Positions 34,814 to 45,050 are shown, counted from the stretch's first letter. The stretch is DNA of 64,000 bases from AP-15 sp963735445 (GCA_963735445.1 CAVTLC010000003.1:62001-126000), one strand, 5' to 3'. Made by a program: numbers and translations. Notes: generated from the sequence alone by a model not told the origin.

Positions 34814-36159
34814 TGCGCTATCTGCCCCTGACCGCGGCCGATCGCAACGCGATGCTGAAGACGATCGGCGTCCCGTCGATCGACGCTTTATTTGCGGACA
34901 TTCCCGCGGCGGCGCGCCTCGACGGTCTTCTCGACCTGCCGCGGGCACAGGGGGAACTGGAGGTGGAGCGCGCGATTGGCCGAATGGCGGCGCGCAATGT
35001 TTCGGCGGGTTCGGTTCCGTTCTTTATCGGCGGCGGGGCCTACAGGCACCATATCCCGGCCGCGGTCGATCACCTGATCCAGCGCGGCGAGTTCCTGACC
35101 TCGTACACGCCTTACCAGCCCGAGATATCGCAGGGCACTCTGCAATACCTGTTCGAGTTTCAGACCCAGGTGGCCCTGTTGACAGGGATGGAGGTCGCGA
35201 ACGCCTCACTTTACGACGGCGCCACCGCCTGCGCCGAAGCTGTTATGATGGCGAACCGAGTAACCGGCCGGAAACGGGCGGTCCTGTCAGGCGGGCTGCA
35301 CCCGCATTATCGCGACGTCTGCGCGACCTATGCCCGCTTTGTCGGGTTTGAACTTGCCGCCGCGGACCCGAACCCAGGACAGACCGAAAACTTGGCCGAT
35401 CTGATCGACGGCGGCACCTCCTGCGTCGTCGTGCAAAACCCGGATTTCTGGGGCGAATTGCGCGACTGGTCGGCCCTCGGCGAGGCATGCCATGCCAAGG
35501 GTGCGTTGCTGGTCGTGGTCGTTACCGAAATCGTATCCTTGGGCGCGGTGAGATCGCCCGGCGAAATGGGCGCCGATATTGTCGCTGCCGAAGGGCAGTC
35601 GCTCGGCAACGCATTGAGCTTTGGCGGTCCTTATCTCGGGCTCTTTGCAACCCGCGACAAATTCGTCCGCCAGATGCCCGGCCGGCTCGTCGGTCAGACC
35701 GTTGATGCCGAAGGGCGCCGCGGCTGGGTGCTAACCCTGTCGACGCGCGAGCAGCACATCCGACGCGAGCGCGCCACGAGCAACATCTGCACTAATTCGG
35801 GGCTGTGCGCCCTCGCTTTCACCATTCACTTGGCGCTGCTCGGCGAAGACGGGATCACCCGGCTGGCGCAGCTGAACCACGCCGCCGCGGTGCGTCTCGC
35901 CGAGCGTCTCGAAGGCATACCCCGGGTGGGCCTGATCAACCGATCGTTTTTCAACGAATTCACATTGCGGCTGCCATGCCCGGCAGCGCCGCTGGTCGAG
36001 ACCTTGGCGAAACAGGACGTGCTCGGCGGAATTCCGGTCAGCCGGCTCTACCCGGACCGGCCTGAACTTGCCGACCTCTTGATGGTCGCGGCGACCGAAA
36101 CCGTCACCGACGAAGACATCGATCGGTTCGAGGAAGTTCTACGGGAGGCGGTGTCGTGA
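34813..36159 (+). CDS. gcvPA: Glycine dehydrogenase (decarboxylating) subunit 1
   Basis: A 448-residue alpha-type subunit of the two-piece P protein. It starts with MRYLPLTAADRNAML and has the conserved FFIGGGAYRHHIPAAVDHL, LTSYTPYQPEISQGTLQYLFEFQT and NICTNSGLCALAF. With GcvPB it decarboxylates glycine using pyridoxal phosphate and loads the aminomethyl group onto GcvH. The stop overlaps the gcvPB start (GTGA). The split form is common in alphaproteobacteria and Gram-positives. Confidence 0.96.
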   Translation: MRYLPLTAADRNAMLKTIGVPSIDALFADIPAAARLDGLLDLPRAQGELEVERAIGRMAARNVSAGSVPFFIGGGAYRHHIPAAVDHLIQRGEFLTSYTPYQPEISQGTLQYLFEFQTQVALLTGMEVANASLYDGATACAEAVMMANRVTGRKRAVLSGGLHPHYRDVCATYARFVGFELAAADPNPGQTENLADLIDGGTSCVVVQNPDFWGELRDWSALGEACHAKGALLVVVVTEIVSLGAVRSPGEMGADIVAAEGQSLGNALSFGGPYLGLFATRDKFVRQMPGRLVGQTVDAEGRRGWVLTLSTREQHIRRERATSNICTNSGLCALAFTIHLALLGEDGITRLAQLNHAAAVRLAERLEGIPRVGLINRSFFNEFTLRLPCPAAPLVETLAKQDVLGGIPVSRLYPDRPELADLLMVAATETVTDEDIDRFEEVLREAVS

Positions 36160-37718
36160 ACGATTGGAGCCGGGCGCTGACTACAGGCTCGTCGGGGCCT
36201 GCCGCGGCTGAAACGACGTTCAGCGGCAATCGCGGCCTGCAGATCGAGGAGAAGCTGATTTTCGAACAGGACGCCGCTGGCCGCTGTGGTGTCGATTTGC
36301 CCGAGCCGCCGCCGTTCCGTTCCCGGCTGGGCGGGCTTGATCGGCAAAGCTCGATTGGTCTGCCGGGTCTCAGTGAGCCGCAGGTCGTGCGGCATTTCAC
36401 CCGGCTGTCGCAAAAGAATTACGCGATCGATAGCGGGCTTTACCCGCTCGGCTCATGCACGATGAAGCATAACCCGCGCCTCAACGAAAAACTGGCGCGG
36501 CTTCCGGGTCTCGCCGATATCCACCCGTTGCAGCCGGCCTCGACCGTGCCCGGTGCGCTCGAACTGATCGACATGCTCGCCCACTGGCTGAAAACATTGA
36601 CCGGTATGCCAGCGGTGGCGCTGTCGCCGGGGGCGGGCGCACATGGCGAACTCTGTGGGATGATGACCATTCGGGCGGCGCTCGAGGCTCGCGGCGATCG
36701 GCGCGTTCGGGTGCTGGTGCCCGAATCGGCGCACGGGACTAACCCGGCGACCGCCGCCGCGTGCGGCTATCAGGTCGATCCGATACCGGCCGACGCCCGC
36801 GGCCGTGTCGATCGCGCCGCGCTCGAAGGTAAACTCGGCCCGGATGTTGCCGCGCTGATGCTGACAAATCCGAATACCTGCGGCTTGTTCGAAAATGAAA
36901 TCATCGAAATCGCCGCCGCGGTGCACCGAGCGGGCGCGTTCTTCTACTGCGACGGCGCCAATTTCAATGCGATTATCGGGCGGGTGCGGCCGGCTGACCT
37001 CGGCATCGATTGCATGCACCTCAATCTGCACAAGACGTTTTCGACCCCGCATGGCGGCGGCGGTCCGGGCAGTGGTCCGGTCGTGCTTGTCGCCGAACTA
37101 GCGCCCTATGCTCCGTTGCCGTGGATCGTGCACGGCCCAAACGGACTTGGACCTGGTCGAGCATAAAGGCGGGGCGCCGAAGCGTCGATCGGCCGGCTAA
37201 AAGGCTTCCACGGCCAGATGGGCATGTTCATACGAGCGCTCGCCTACATGATGAGCCATGGCTCCGATGGTTTGCGTCAGGTCGCCGAAGATGCAGTGTT
37301 GAACGCTAATTATTTGCGCGCATTGCTCCGAGACGATCTCAGCCAGCCGTTTCCCGGTCCCTGTATGCACGAGGTTCTGTTCGACGACCGGTTTTTGAAG
37401 GATACCGGGATTACCACCCTCGATTTCGCCAAGGCGCTGATCGACGAGGGTTACCATCCGATGACGATCTATTTTCCGCTGATCGTGCATGGCGCGATGC
37501 TGGTCGAACCGACCGAGACCGAGAGCAAGGCATCGCTCGATGAATTTGCGGTAGTGGTCAAAGCGCTCGCCGCTGCGGCGCAGGATGGCGACGTCAGCCG
37601 TTTTCGCGCTGCGCCTCATCTCGCGCCGCGCCGCCGGCTGGACGAGACCACCGCCGCGCGAAAGCCGGTCTTGCGTTGGCGTCCCGCTCCGGATGCGGCA
37701 AGAGCAGCGGCCGAGTGA
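36156..37718 (+). pseudogene. gcvPB: Glycine dehydrogenase (decarboxylating) subunit 2, compensating double frameshift
   Basis: The pyridoxal-phosphate subunit of the split P protein, 520 residues when repaired. The PLP lysine lies in MHLNLHKTFSTPHGGGGPG. After APLPWIVHGPN the frame runs to a TAA at 37164. The true continuation LDLVEHKGGAPKR lies in the next frame, and SIGRLKGFHGQMGMF returns to the first. One extra base at 37143-37145 and one missing base near 37184 explain this; only about 13 residues are affected. Downstream MSHGSDGLRQVAEDAVLNAN and CMHEVLFDDRF are perfectly typical. Sequence error is the simplest view, since the rest of the operon is intact. Confidence 0.92.
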
Positions 37719-37721
37719 GGG

Positions 37722-37739
37722 CCGTTGCGGGAGCAACGG
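37722..37739 (+). terminator. GNRA-loop hairpin after gcvPB
   Basis: CCGTTGC GGGA GCAACGG: a perfect 7-bp stem closed by a GNRA tetraloop, beginning 4 bases after the gcvPB stop. There is no T-run, so it is more likely an mRNA 3'-end stabiliser or Rho-associated structure than an intrinsic terminator. Confidence 0.5.
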
Positions 37740-37783
37740 AACGCGGGGAAACGCGGTCGTGTTGACTGATCAATGACTTAATT

Positions 37784-38035
37784 ATGCGGGACCGCGCGAC
37801 GATGCTGGGGCACCACGTTTACCGGGTTCATCCGGAGGGCGAAGAATGGGCGGTTATCAAAGAAGGCGAGGATCGCGCTCGGGCTAACTTCGATGATCGC
37901 GAACAGGCGATTGCCGAGGCCATGCGGCTGGCGCGCTCCGATCAGCCGGCGAAAGTCAGGATCGACAACGGCGACGGATCGATTGCCGAGGAAAGGCTGA
38001 TCGGCCGCGATTCGAGCGACGAGCTGCAGCCCTGA
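37784..38035 (+). CDS. DUF2188 domain protein
   Basis: An 83-residue protein with the DUF2188 pattern: a short beta-hairpin start HVYRVHPEGEEWAVIKEGEDRARANFDDREQAIAEAMRLA (in parts), then PAKVRIDNGDGSIAEERLIG. Family members are small cytosolic proteins of unknown function, thought to bind something through this fold. The ATG at 37802 (MLGHHVYRV) fits the family start as well as the one annotated. It lies downstream of the gcv operon and convergent with an SDR gene. Confidence 0.8.
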   Translation: MRDRATMLGHHVYRVHPEGEEWAVIKEGEDRARANFDDREQAIAEAMRLARSDQPAKVRIDNGDGSIAEERLIGRDSSDELQP

Positions 38036-38044
38036 GGGTGGCGA

Positions 38045-38812
38045 TCAGGACGGCGCGATTGTGGTGCCACCGTCGACGACAATAGTTTGCCCAGTGATGT
38101 AAGCGCCAGCGCGAGACGCCAGCATCAATGCCACGCCCGCGATGTCTTCAGGCTCGGCGAGCCGTTTCAAAAGTGTCCCCGCCTCCCGAGCGGCGCGGCG
38201 CGCGGGATCCTCATAAAGCACGCGGGCAAATTGAGTCGTCACAACACTAGGGGCAATGCAATTGACCCGCACATTGTCAGGGCCCCATTCGGCCGCGAGA
38301 TTGCGGCACAAAGCATAATCGGCGGATTTGGTGATGCCGTACATGCCGAGCGAGGTCGTCGACCGCAGCGCCGCGGTAGAGGTGATAAAGATGATTGCAC
38401 CGTCTCGTTGTTGGCGCATATCCGGCGCGACCATGCGCGACAGCCACAGATTGCTCAAAACATTGTTGACCATCATCCGCTCGAAGACTTCATCGGTCAG
38501 CGCCTCGAGCGATCCGTAATGCGGGTTGACGGCGGCGTTGCACACAAGAATATCGACGCGCGACCAAGCCTCGCGGGTTTTGGCGACCAGGTTTTCCAGC
38601 TGAGCCTTGTCCGAGATGCGGGCCGGGACCGCGATCGCCTCGCCGCCTCGGCCACGGATCGCCGCGGCGACCTCTTCGCAGGGCTCGGGGTTGCGCGCCG
38701 AAATCACGACCCGCGCGCCGGCTTCGCTAAAAGCCTCGGCAATGGCCCGGCCGATGCCGCGGCTCGATCCGGTGACGATCGCGGTTTTTCCGCTTAGGTC
38801 GAATAGCTTCAT
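38045..38812 (-). CDS. SDR family oxidoreductase
   Basis: A 255-residue short-chain dehydrogenase. Visible motifs: TGSSRGIG (cofactor), CNAAVNPHYG, the serine in FITSTAAL, the YGITKSADYAL tyrosine-lysine pair and ITGQTIVVDGGTTI. CIAPSVVTTQFARVLYEDP resembles the group annotated as DHRS4-like or glucose/ribitol dehydrogenase relatives. Direction and spacing place it 10 bases after the cox subunit IV gene on the minus strand. The substrate is unknown. Confidence 0.88.
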   Translation of the reverse strand: MKLFDLSGKTAIVTGSSRGIGRAIAEAFSEAGARVVISARNPEPCEEVAAAIRGRGGEAIAVPARISDKAQLENLVAKTREAWSRVDILVCNAAVNPHYGSLEALTDEVFERMMVNNVLSNLWLSRMVAPDMRQQRDGAIIFITSTAALRSTTSLGMYGITKSADYALCRNLAAEWGPDNVRVNCIAPSVVTTQFARVLYEDPARRAAREAGTLLKRLAEPEDIAGVALMLASRAGAYITGQTIVVDGGTTIAPS

Positions 38813-38822
38813 GACCGGAGCA

Positions 38823-38954
38823 CTACAACAGAAAGTAACCTAAGAGGGCCAGTATGATGACGAGTGCCGCAATGACGTATCGCATCAGCCGGGTAAAGCC
38901 GACCCAGGTCCGGTAATGTTCGGCCAAAAAGGGATCCATCGACGTGGCCGCCAT
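38823..38954 (-). CDS. aa3-type cytochrome c oxidase subunit IV
   Basis: A 43-residue single-span membrane protein: MAATSMDPFLAEHYRTW, then WVGFTRLMRYVIAALVIILALL. This matches the tiny bacterial aa3 oxidase subunit IV found mainly in alphaproteobacteria, where it stabilises the cytochrome c oxidase complex. A ribosome site GAGGAAAAG precedes the ATG at 38954. The other oxidase subunits are not in this window, which is usual for this gene. Confidence 0.85.
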   Translation of the reverse strand: MAATSMDPFLAEHYRTWVGFTRLMRYVIAALVIILALLGYFLL

Positions 38955-38994
38955 CTTTTCCTCTTCCGATCGGGAGCAGTGCGTTTGGTATAGC

Positions 38995-39654
38995 CTAACC
39001 GCCACTGCTGACAAGAAAATCGGGCGGAGCCGGGTTGAGGAGGGTGGCGTCGGGCGCGCGCCAGCCGGTAATAGACACCCGGTTATCAACCACGCGGGTC
39101 CGGCCTTCAGCAACGAGACGGACGGCAAGCGGGTACAGCCGGTGCTCGGCGGCAAGAATTCGCGCGGACAACCGAATCTCGTCGTCTTCCGGGTGCACCG
39201 GCACGACCGCCTGGGCGATGATCGGACCGGTGTCGACTTCCGGGCGCACGAAATGCACCGTGCAGCCGGCAAAACGCACCCCGGCCACCAGCGCTTGACG
39301 CTGGGCATGGAGACCGGGAAAGGCCGGCAGCAGCGACGGATGAATGTTGACGATGCGATCGCGCCACGTCTCGACAAAATCGATGGCGAGCAGGCGCATA
39401 AAGCCGGCGAGACAGACGAGTTCGACACCGGCAGCGCGCAGCCGCGTGTCGGCCGCCGCCGCGAACGCCTGTTGATCGCGATCGGCAATTACCACACTCG
39501 GCAGGTTCGCCGCCGCCGCATGCGCGAGCCCCGGCGCAGCGCTGCGGTTGCTGATGACCACGCCGATTTCGGCCGGATAGGCCGGATCGCCGCAGGCTTT
39601 GATCAGCGCCTGCAAATTTGAACCGCGTCCGGATATCAGTACGCCTAACCGCAT
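38995..39654 (-). CDS. purN: Phosphoribosylglycinamide formyltransferase
   Basis: A 219-residue GAR transformylase of purine synthesis, using 10-formyltetrahydrofolate. It has VLISGRGSNLQALI (phosphate binding), LAGFMRLL, the catalytic NIHPSLLPAFPG and AGCTVHFVRPEVDTGPIIAQ. In most proteobacteria purM lies directly upstream; here the upstream gene is instead the divergent DUF2066 gene, so purM is elsewhere. The short cox subunit IV gene follows after 40 bases. Confidence 0.96.
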   Translation of the reverse strand: MRLGVLISGRGSNLQALIKACGDPAYPAEIGVVISNRSAAPGLAHAAAANLPSVVIADRDQQAFAAAADTRLRAAGVELVCLAGFMRLLAIDFVETWRDRIVNIHPSLLPAFPGLHAQRQALVAGVRFAGCTVHFVRPEVDTGPIIAQAVVPVHPEDDEIRLSARILAAEHRLYPLAVRLVAEGRTRVVDNRVSITGWRAPDATLLNPAPPDFLVSSGG

Positions 39655-39788
39655 TGCTCTTGGCCAGCTATGTTATCACTCGGAGACGGACACCGTCGCT
39701 CCAGGCGATGGCTTCTCCGCATGAACTGCGTTATCACGGCAGGGAAACCGAGCGTGCGCCGAGAGTATCCGGTCGGAGGCGGTTTGCA

Positions 39789-40935
39789 ATGGCTCTGCCG
39801 CTGATGTTCAACGTCACCGGACGCAGAGTCCGCAGTCGCTTCTCCTTCGCCCTTGTTGCTGCTGGCGATAACGATGCTGGGGCCGCCGCAGGTCTATGCC
39901 GACAATCAGGGGGACCCGTACTCGGCGACGGTCAAGGTCGATGCGACCGCGGACAGCGCGGCGGCAGCCCGCACTCAGGCACGCATCGAGGGCCAGCGTC
40001 GGGCGCTTGATGATGTTGTCCAACGATTGAGCGGATCGAGCGATCTGTCGAAATTGCCGAAGCTCGACGATCAGGCCATCACCGACATCGTCGCCAGCTT
40101 CGAGGTCGCGAACGAAAAGATGTCGAGCGTGCGTTATCTCGCCGACTACACCTTTCACTTTCGCCAGGCAAAGGTGCGCCAGTTGCTTCGCTCGGCAGGC
40201 ATCGGCATCGCCGCCCCAGAAACCCCAATTAAACCCGTTGTTGTCCTGCCGGTTTATCGCGACGGGGATAATCTCGTCCTGTGGGACGATCCGAACCCCT
40301 GGCGCGATGCATGGGGGCAGATTTCGATCGCCTCTGGCCCCACCAAGCTTGCGCTGCCCTTGGGTGGCGTCGGCGACTTGACCGCAATCGATGCGGAGCA
40401 GGCTCGTTCGGGTGATGCCCAGGCGCTTGCCGAAATCGCTCAACGCAATAATGCAGACGAGGCGCTCGTCGCCGCGGCGACCGCGCGACAGCAAGGTGAT
40501 CACCTCACCGGGCTCGACATCACCCTGAAGCGCTATCGCCTCGGACATCTTTTGGTCAGCCGCACTGAGGCCATCGACGGTAATCCCGGCGAAAGCAGCA
40601 ATGACCTTTTCAAGCGTGCGGTCGGGGTCGTCGTCACCGATATCGAGCATGGTGGTCCACCCGCAGCTCAAAAAGAGGCAAGCCTATCAGCTACCGTGCC
40701 GATCCACAGTTTGGGAGAGTGGATAGAGGTGCGCCGGCGACTGGCGGCAGTGCCAAGCGTCCGTGCGGTTAATCTGCTGACTTTGAGCCGCGAGCAGGCA
40801 AAGGTGGTAATCAAATTCGTCGGCAACTCGGACCAGCTCAAGTCTGGCCTCGCGGAAGCTAATTTGGGTCTAGCCGGCACCGCTCCCGACTGGCAACTGC
40901 TGCCCGCCGGCTCCGGTGCAGGTGACCAAAACTAA
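39789..40935 (+). pseudogene. DUF2066 protein, frameshift in the signal peptide
   Basis: A DUF2066 family protein, 381 residues when repaired. The body begins QGDPYSATVKVDATADSAAAARTQARIEGQRRAL and contains PVYRDGDNLVLWDDPNPWRDAW and the C-terminal repeat-like EVRRRLAAVPSVRAVNLLTLS. In the intact frame the only start is a TTG at 39853 without positive charges. Removing one C from the CCC run (39850-39852) joins the ATG at 39789 (MALPLMFNVTGRRVRSRF) to SFALLLLAITML, giving an excellent Sec signal peptide. The protein is probably periplasmic; its function is unknown. It shares its strand with the pgsA-like and hdaA genes, a common alphaproteobacterial order. Confidence 0.82.
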
Positions 40936-40955
40936 GCGGCTGTTTCGTTAACAAA

Positions 40956-41543
40956 ATGACCCAACTGCGCCGCGACTCGGTCGACGAACGGGTTGGCCTC
41001 AACCTTCCCAACATGATTTCGCTCGGCCGCCTTCTCTTGGTGCCGCTGGCGATTTGGCTGATCCTTCGCGGGCATTATGGCATTGCATTTTGGGTCTTTG
41101 TCGTTGCGGGTGTTTCCGATGCCTTGGATGGCTTCATCGCGAAGCATTTCGATCGACGAACCCGTCTCGGCGCTCTGCTGGATCCGATCGCCGACAAAGC
41201 GCTTTTGGTCAGCATGTTCGTGACGCTCGGCCTAGCAAACCAGTTGTGGACTTCGCTGGTCATACTCGTCGTCTTCCGTGACGTCATGATTATCGGCGGC
41301 TTTCTGCTGATCCAGGCTTTCTCAATCCCCAAGCGTTACGACCCGCTTTACATCAGCAAGATCAATACCGGTCTCCAGATCGCACTGGTCGCATTTGTGC
41401 TCGCGCGGCTCGGTTTGGGAGCGGGCCCGAGTTGGACTGACACTATTCTTAGCTACGCGGTCATGCTGACGACGGTTCTCTCGGGATTTCTTTACCTTGT
41501 CAGATGGACTCGGATCCTCGCCAATTCCGAACCGACTTGTTGA
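40956..41543 (+). CDS. CDP-alcohol phosphatidyltransferase family protein
   Basis: A 195-residue membrane enzyme with the CDP-alcohol phosphatidyltransferase signature SDALDGFIAKHFDRRTRLGALLDPIADK, in which the four aspartates bind metal ions. About six hydrophobic segments are visible. It is similar to PgsA, which makes phosphatidylglycerophosphate, or to cardiolipin synthases of the same fold. In alphaproteobacteria this paralogue typically precedes hdaA, as here. The ATG at 40956 is 20 bases after the DUF2066 stop. Which alcohol is used cannot be decided. Confidence 0.88.
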   Translation: MTQLRRDSVDERVGLNLPNMISLGRLLLVPLAIWLILRGHYGIAFWVFVVAGVSDALDGFIAKHFDRRTRLGALLDPIADKALLVSMFVTLGLANQLWTSLVILVVFRDVMIIGGFLLIQAFSIPKRYDPLYISKINTGLQIALVAFVLARLGLGAGPSWTDTILSYAVMLTTVLSGFLYLVRWTRILANSEPTC

Positions 41544-41577
41544 ATCGCAAGTCCACAGCCGACTAATAGAAGCAGCC

Positions 41578-42300
41578 GTGCCCGCGCGAGACCAAGAAGT
41601 AAAGCAGCTTGCGTTCGATTTACCCTATCGAGAGGGGTTTAGTCGCGCCGATTTTTTTGTTTCCGCTGCCAATGCAGCGGCATTGGACTGGGTCGACCGC
41701 TGGCCTAAATGGCCATCACCGGTATTGTTGCTTCATGGTCCGCGAGGCGCCGGTAAGACGCACCTCGCGCATCTTTGGTGCGAGCGGGCCAGCGCCGTTT
41801 GGCTTGCTGGAAAATCCTTAGCCGAAGACCAAGCCGCAACCGTATTCGACGCCCGAAACATCAACATCGTCATCGATGACGCGCATTACGCGTCAGAGTC
41901 GGCTCTGTTGCATTTGCTCAATGCATGCCTAGAAACTGGCCGAAATCTCTTGTTGACTTCATCCAAGCCGCCAGCGGACTGGCATTTGGCTCTTCCTGAT
42001 TTAGGCTCGCGGCTGCGCGCCATCCCATCGGTTGCCATCGGCGAGCCCGACGATGCGCTGCTCGGTGCGGTTCTAACAAAGCATTTCGCCGATCGACAGG
42101 TGCGCGTCGCACCTGAGGTCATCACCCATCTCCTGCATCGCATTGAAAGATCGTTCGCCGCTGCCGCAAGGATTTCGGCTGCGCTAGATCGGGCGGCGCT
42201 GGATCGCGATTGCGCAATCACAATTCCGTTAGCGAACCTCGTGATCACGAAGCAGACCGATCAATCCCTTCGTTCCGACAAGGATAGCGGGGTCGCGTAA
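41578..42300 (+). CDS. hdaA: DnaA-related regulatory protein HdaA
   Basis: A 240-residue AAA+ protein related to DnaA but without its DNA-binding domain IV. It begins VPARDQEVKQLAFDLPYREGFSRADFFVSAAN, then Walker A GPRGAGKTHL and Walker B NIVIDDAHY. HdaA with the beta clamp promotes ATP hydrolysis by DnaA and so prevents over-initiation. N-terminal QLAFDLP is a clamp-binding motif of this family. Start is the GTG at 41578. The 3' end overlaps the convergent sixA gene by 40 bases. Confidence 0.9.
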   Translation: MPARDQEVKQLAFDLPYREGFSRADFFVSAANAAALDWVDRWPKWPSPVLLLHGPRGAGKTHLAHLWCERASAVWLAGKSLAEDQAATVFDARNINIVIDDAHYASESALLHLLNACLETGRNLLLTSSKPPADWHLALPDLGSRLRAIPSVAIGEPDDALLGAVLTKHFADRQVRVAPEVITHLLHRIERSFAAAARISAALDRAALDRDCAITIPLANLVITKQTDQSLRSDKDSGVA

Positions 42301-42776
42301 CCCATGAGGCGATGCTGTACATCGCCGATCCTCGACCACTCAGTCCCGATCCGATAACTCGCGCGCGCTAGCGTCGGGAATTTGTTGGAAAACGAACGTG
42401 CGAGAGGCGAGGGCTCGGCGAGCGCAATGGCTAGTTGATGCAGCCCAGGATTGTGACCGATCAGCAACACATTGCTGAAACTCTCCTCGAGCCTCTGTAA
42501 GCGCGCGATCAGCTGGCGGCATTCCGCAAGGTAGAAGTTGTCCTCCACCACGCAAAGCGGCCGCTCCTGAAATCCCACAAGGACGAGTTCGAGAGTTTCG
42601 CGGGTCCGCATTGCGCTTGAGCACAGGACCAAATCGAGCTTCCCGATGGCACCGGGCAAGTGCTGCGCAACGAGCTGCGCCGCTTCGCGCCCGCGCCTGT
42701 TTAGTCGGCGTTCGTGATCGTCAACATCGTCCTTCCAGCTCGATTTTGCGTGGCGCAATAGGTGCAACAGATGCAT
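42261..42776 (-). CDS. sixA: SixA-type histidine phosphatase
   Basis: A 171-residue histidine phosphatase family protein. The N-terminal RHG-type motif is LLRHAKSSW, followed by RLNRRGREAAQLVAQ, the second arginine region CSSAMRTRETLEL and the conserved LLIGHNPGL. SixA-type enzymes remove phosphate from phosphohistidine on signalling or PTS proteins. The ATG at 42776, after GGAGGAAA, is preferred to an upstream start. It is convergent with hdaA and divergent from ppk. Confidence 0.88.
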   Translation of the reverse strand: MHLLHLLRHAKSSWKDDVDDHERRLNRRGREAAQLVAQHLPGAIGKLDLVLCSSAMRTRETLELVLVGFQERPLCVVEDNFYLAECRQLIARLQRLEESFSNVLLIGHNPGLHQLAIALAEPSPLARSFSNKFPTLARASYRIGTEWSRIGDVQHRLMGYATPLSLSERRD

Positions 42777-42899
42777 CCAATTTCCTCCCGAACGGGCTCG
42801 GTCGCCTACGCCTCTGTGCCGAGCACATGACAAGGCCTACACGCCCGCTATAGAATCGTCCCCACAAGATGGCGAGTTTCAGCCTGCGGGGAGATCACG

Positions 42900-45036
42900 G
42901 TGAGCTCAAGCGCGCAACCTGCCGAATGGCGTCCTATCGACTCGCACTCCGCCAGCCGTTTTATCAACCGTGAGCTTTCCTGGCTCGACTTCAACGAGCG
43001 TGTCCTTGCCGAAGCCGACAATCAACGGCACCCGCTGCTCGAGCGGCTTCGTTTCTTGTCGATCTCGGCGAACAACCTCGACGAGTTCTTCATGGTGCGC
43101 GTCGCTGGTCTAAAAGGCCAAAATCTTGCTGGCATCAAGACACCGAGCCAAGACGGGCTGACACCGGCTCAGCAGCTCGACGCGATTCGTCAGCGCACCG
43201 GTAGGCTGATGGCAGATCAGCAGGTTACTTGGCTAGCGCTGCGCCAACTGCTCGATGATGCCGGAGTAACGGTCTCCGATCCCGACGGTCTTGCGCCTGG
43301 CGACCGGGCTTGGCTTCAAGAGCACTTTATGGTCGAGGTCTTTCCGGTGTTGACGCCTCTGGCCATCGATCCCGCGCATCCGTTCCCGTTCATCGCCAAT
43401 CGCGGCTTTGGCTTGGTGCTGGAGCTGGAAAGGGTCAGTGACGGCGAGCGATTGCAGGCGCTTACCCTGATCCCGGCTTCGGTCCATCGTTTCGTTCGGT
43501 TGCCCGGTAAGCCAATTCGGTTTCTGCCGATTGAGCAAATGATTGCCTTGTTCCTCGATCACCTGTTTCCCGGTTTTGCGGTCGTGGCCCAGGGAGTATT
43601 CCGGGTATTGCGCGACAGCGAAGTCGAGCTCGAAGAGGAAGCCGAGGATCTCGTCCGCCATTTTGAAACGGCTCTGAAGCGCCGCCGCCGCGGACACGTC
43701 ATTGTACTCGCGGTCGATGCCACGATGCCGCAAGACTTGCGGCGCTTCTTAATGGAAAGGCTCGATGCTGCGCCAGTCGACGTGTTCGCCACAGACGGCC
43801 TTCTCGGCCTAAACGACACCGAACAGCTGATCATCGATGAGCGGCCGGATTTGGTCTTTGCTCCTTACAACGCCCGGTTTCCTGAGCGCATCCGAGACTT
43901 TGGCGGCGACTGCTTTGCGGCAATCCGACAAAAAGATATCATCGTTCACCATCCCTACGAGAGCTTCGACGTCGTTGTTCAGTTTTTGCGGCAGGCGGCG
44001 CGCGACCCGGCTGTGGCCGCGATAAAGCAGAACTCTTTATCGAACCAGCGACGATAGCCCGATCGTGCGGGCGCTCGCCGAAGCGGCGGAGGCCGGTAAA
44101 TCGGTCACCGCCATGATCGAACTCAAGGCTCGTTTCGATGAAGAAGCCAACATTCGCTGGGCGCGCGATCTCGAACGCGCCGGTGTCCAGGTCGTGTACG
44201 GCTTTCTGAAGCTGAAAACGCACGCCAAGGTATCGCTCGTCGTCCGCCGCGAAGGCGGCCAGCTCTGTTCCTATGTCCACTACGGGACCGGAAACTATCA
44301 TCCCTACACGGCGAAGGTTTATACCGACCTCTCCTTTTTCACTTGCGATCCGGCACTCTGTCGCGATGCCGCGCGCCTGTTCAATTTCATGACCGGCTAT
44401 GCCACCCCGGCTGGGCTCGAAAAGATCTGGATTGCCCCGATCAACCTGCGGGCCCGGTTGTTTGAGCTGATAGAGGCCGAGATCGCTAATGCGCAAAAAG
44501 GTGAGCCCGCGCAGATTTGGGGCAAGATGAATTCGCTAGTCGACCCAGCACTCATCGACCTGCTTTATCGGGCCTCGCAGGCCGGCGTCAGTATCGACTT
44601 GGTCGTGCGCGGGATTTGTTGTTTGCGTCCGGGCGTCCCCGGCTTGTCGGAAAACATTCGAGTCAAGAGCATCATCGGACGGTTCCTCGAACACGGCCGC
44701 ATCGTCTGCTTCGGCAATGGCAACAAATTACCGTCGGATCGCGCAAGAGTGTTTATAAGCTCCGCAGATTGGATGCCGCGCAATTTCGATTTTCGGGTCG
44801 AAGCCCTTGTCCCCATCGAAAACCCAACCGTCCATCGCCAAGTCTTGGACGAGATCATGGTGGCGAACCTACGGGACACGTTGCAGAGCTGGAGCCTATC
44901 GCCGGATGGTTCGTACGATCGGGTTCCTGCCGAAGAGGAACCGTTCTCGGCGCACACCTATTTTATGACCAATCCGAGCCTCTCAGGGCGTGGCAAAGCG
45001 CCCAAACGGGCGCAGCCTCTGCTCGTGGTGAGCTGA
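42900..45036 (+). pseudogene. ppk: Polyphosphate kinase 1, one-base frameshift
   Basis: PPK1, which makes inorganic polyphosphate from ATP. The N domain is clear (FINRELSWLDFNERVLAEA) and FIANRGFGLVL follows. The catalytic part in the second frame has YVHYGTGNYHPYTAKVYTD, containing the autophosphorylated histidine, and GRFLEHGRIVCFGNG. The frame breaks after AAIKQ; deleting one A from AA at 44031-44032 gives TLYRTSDDSPIVRALAEA and a 711-residue enzyme of normal length. Start is a GTG at 42900. The ppx gene follows 14 bases later, so synthesis and breakdown of polyphosphate are co-transcribed. Confidence 0.93.
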
Positions 45037-45050
45037 GAACGCTCAGTCCG

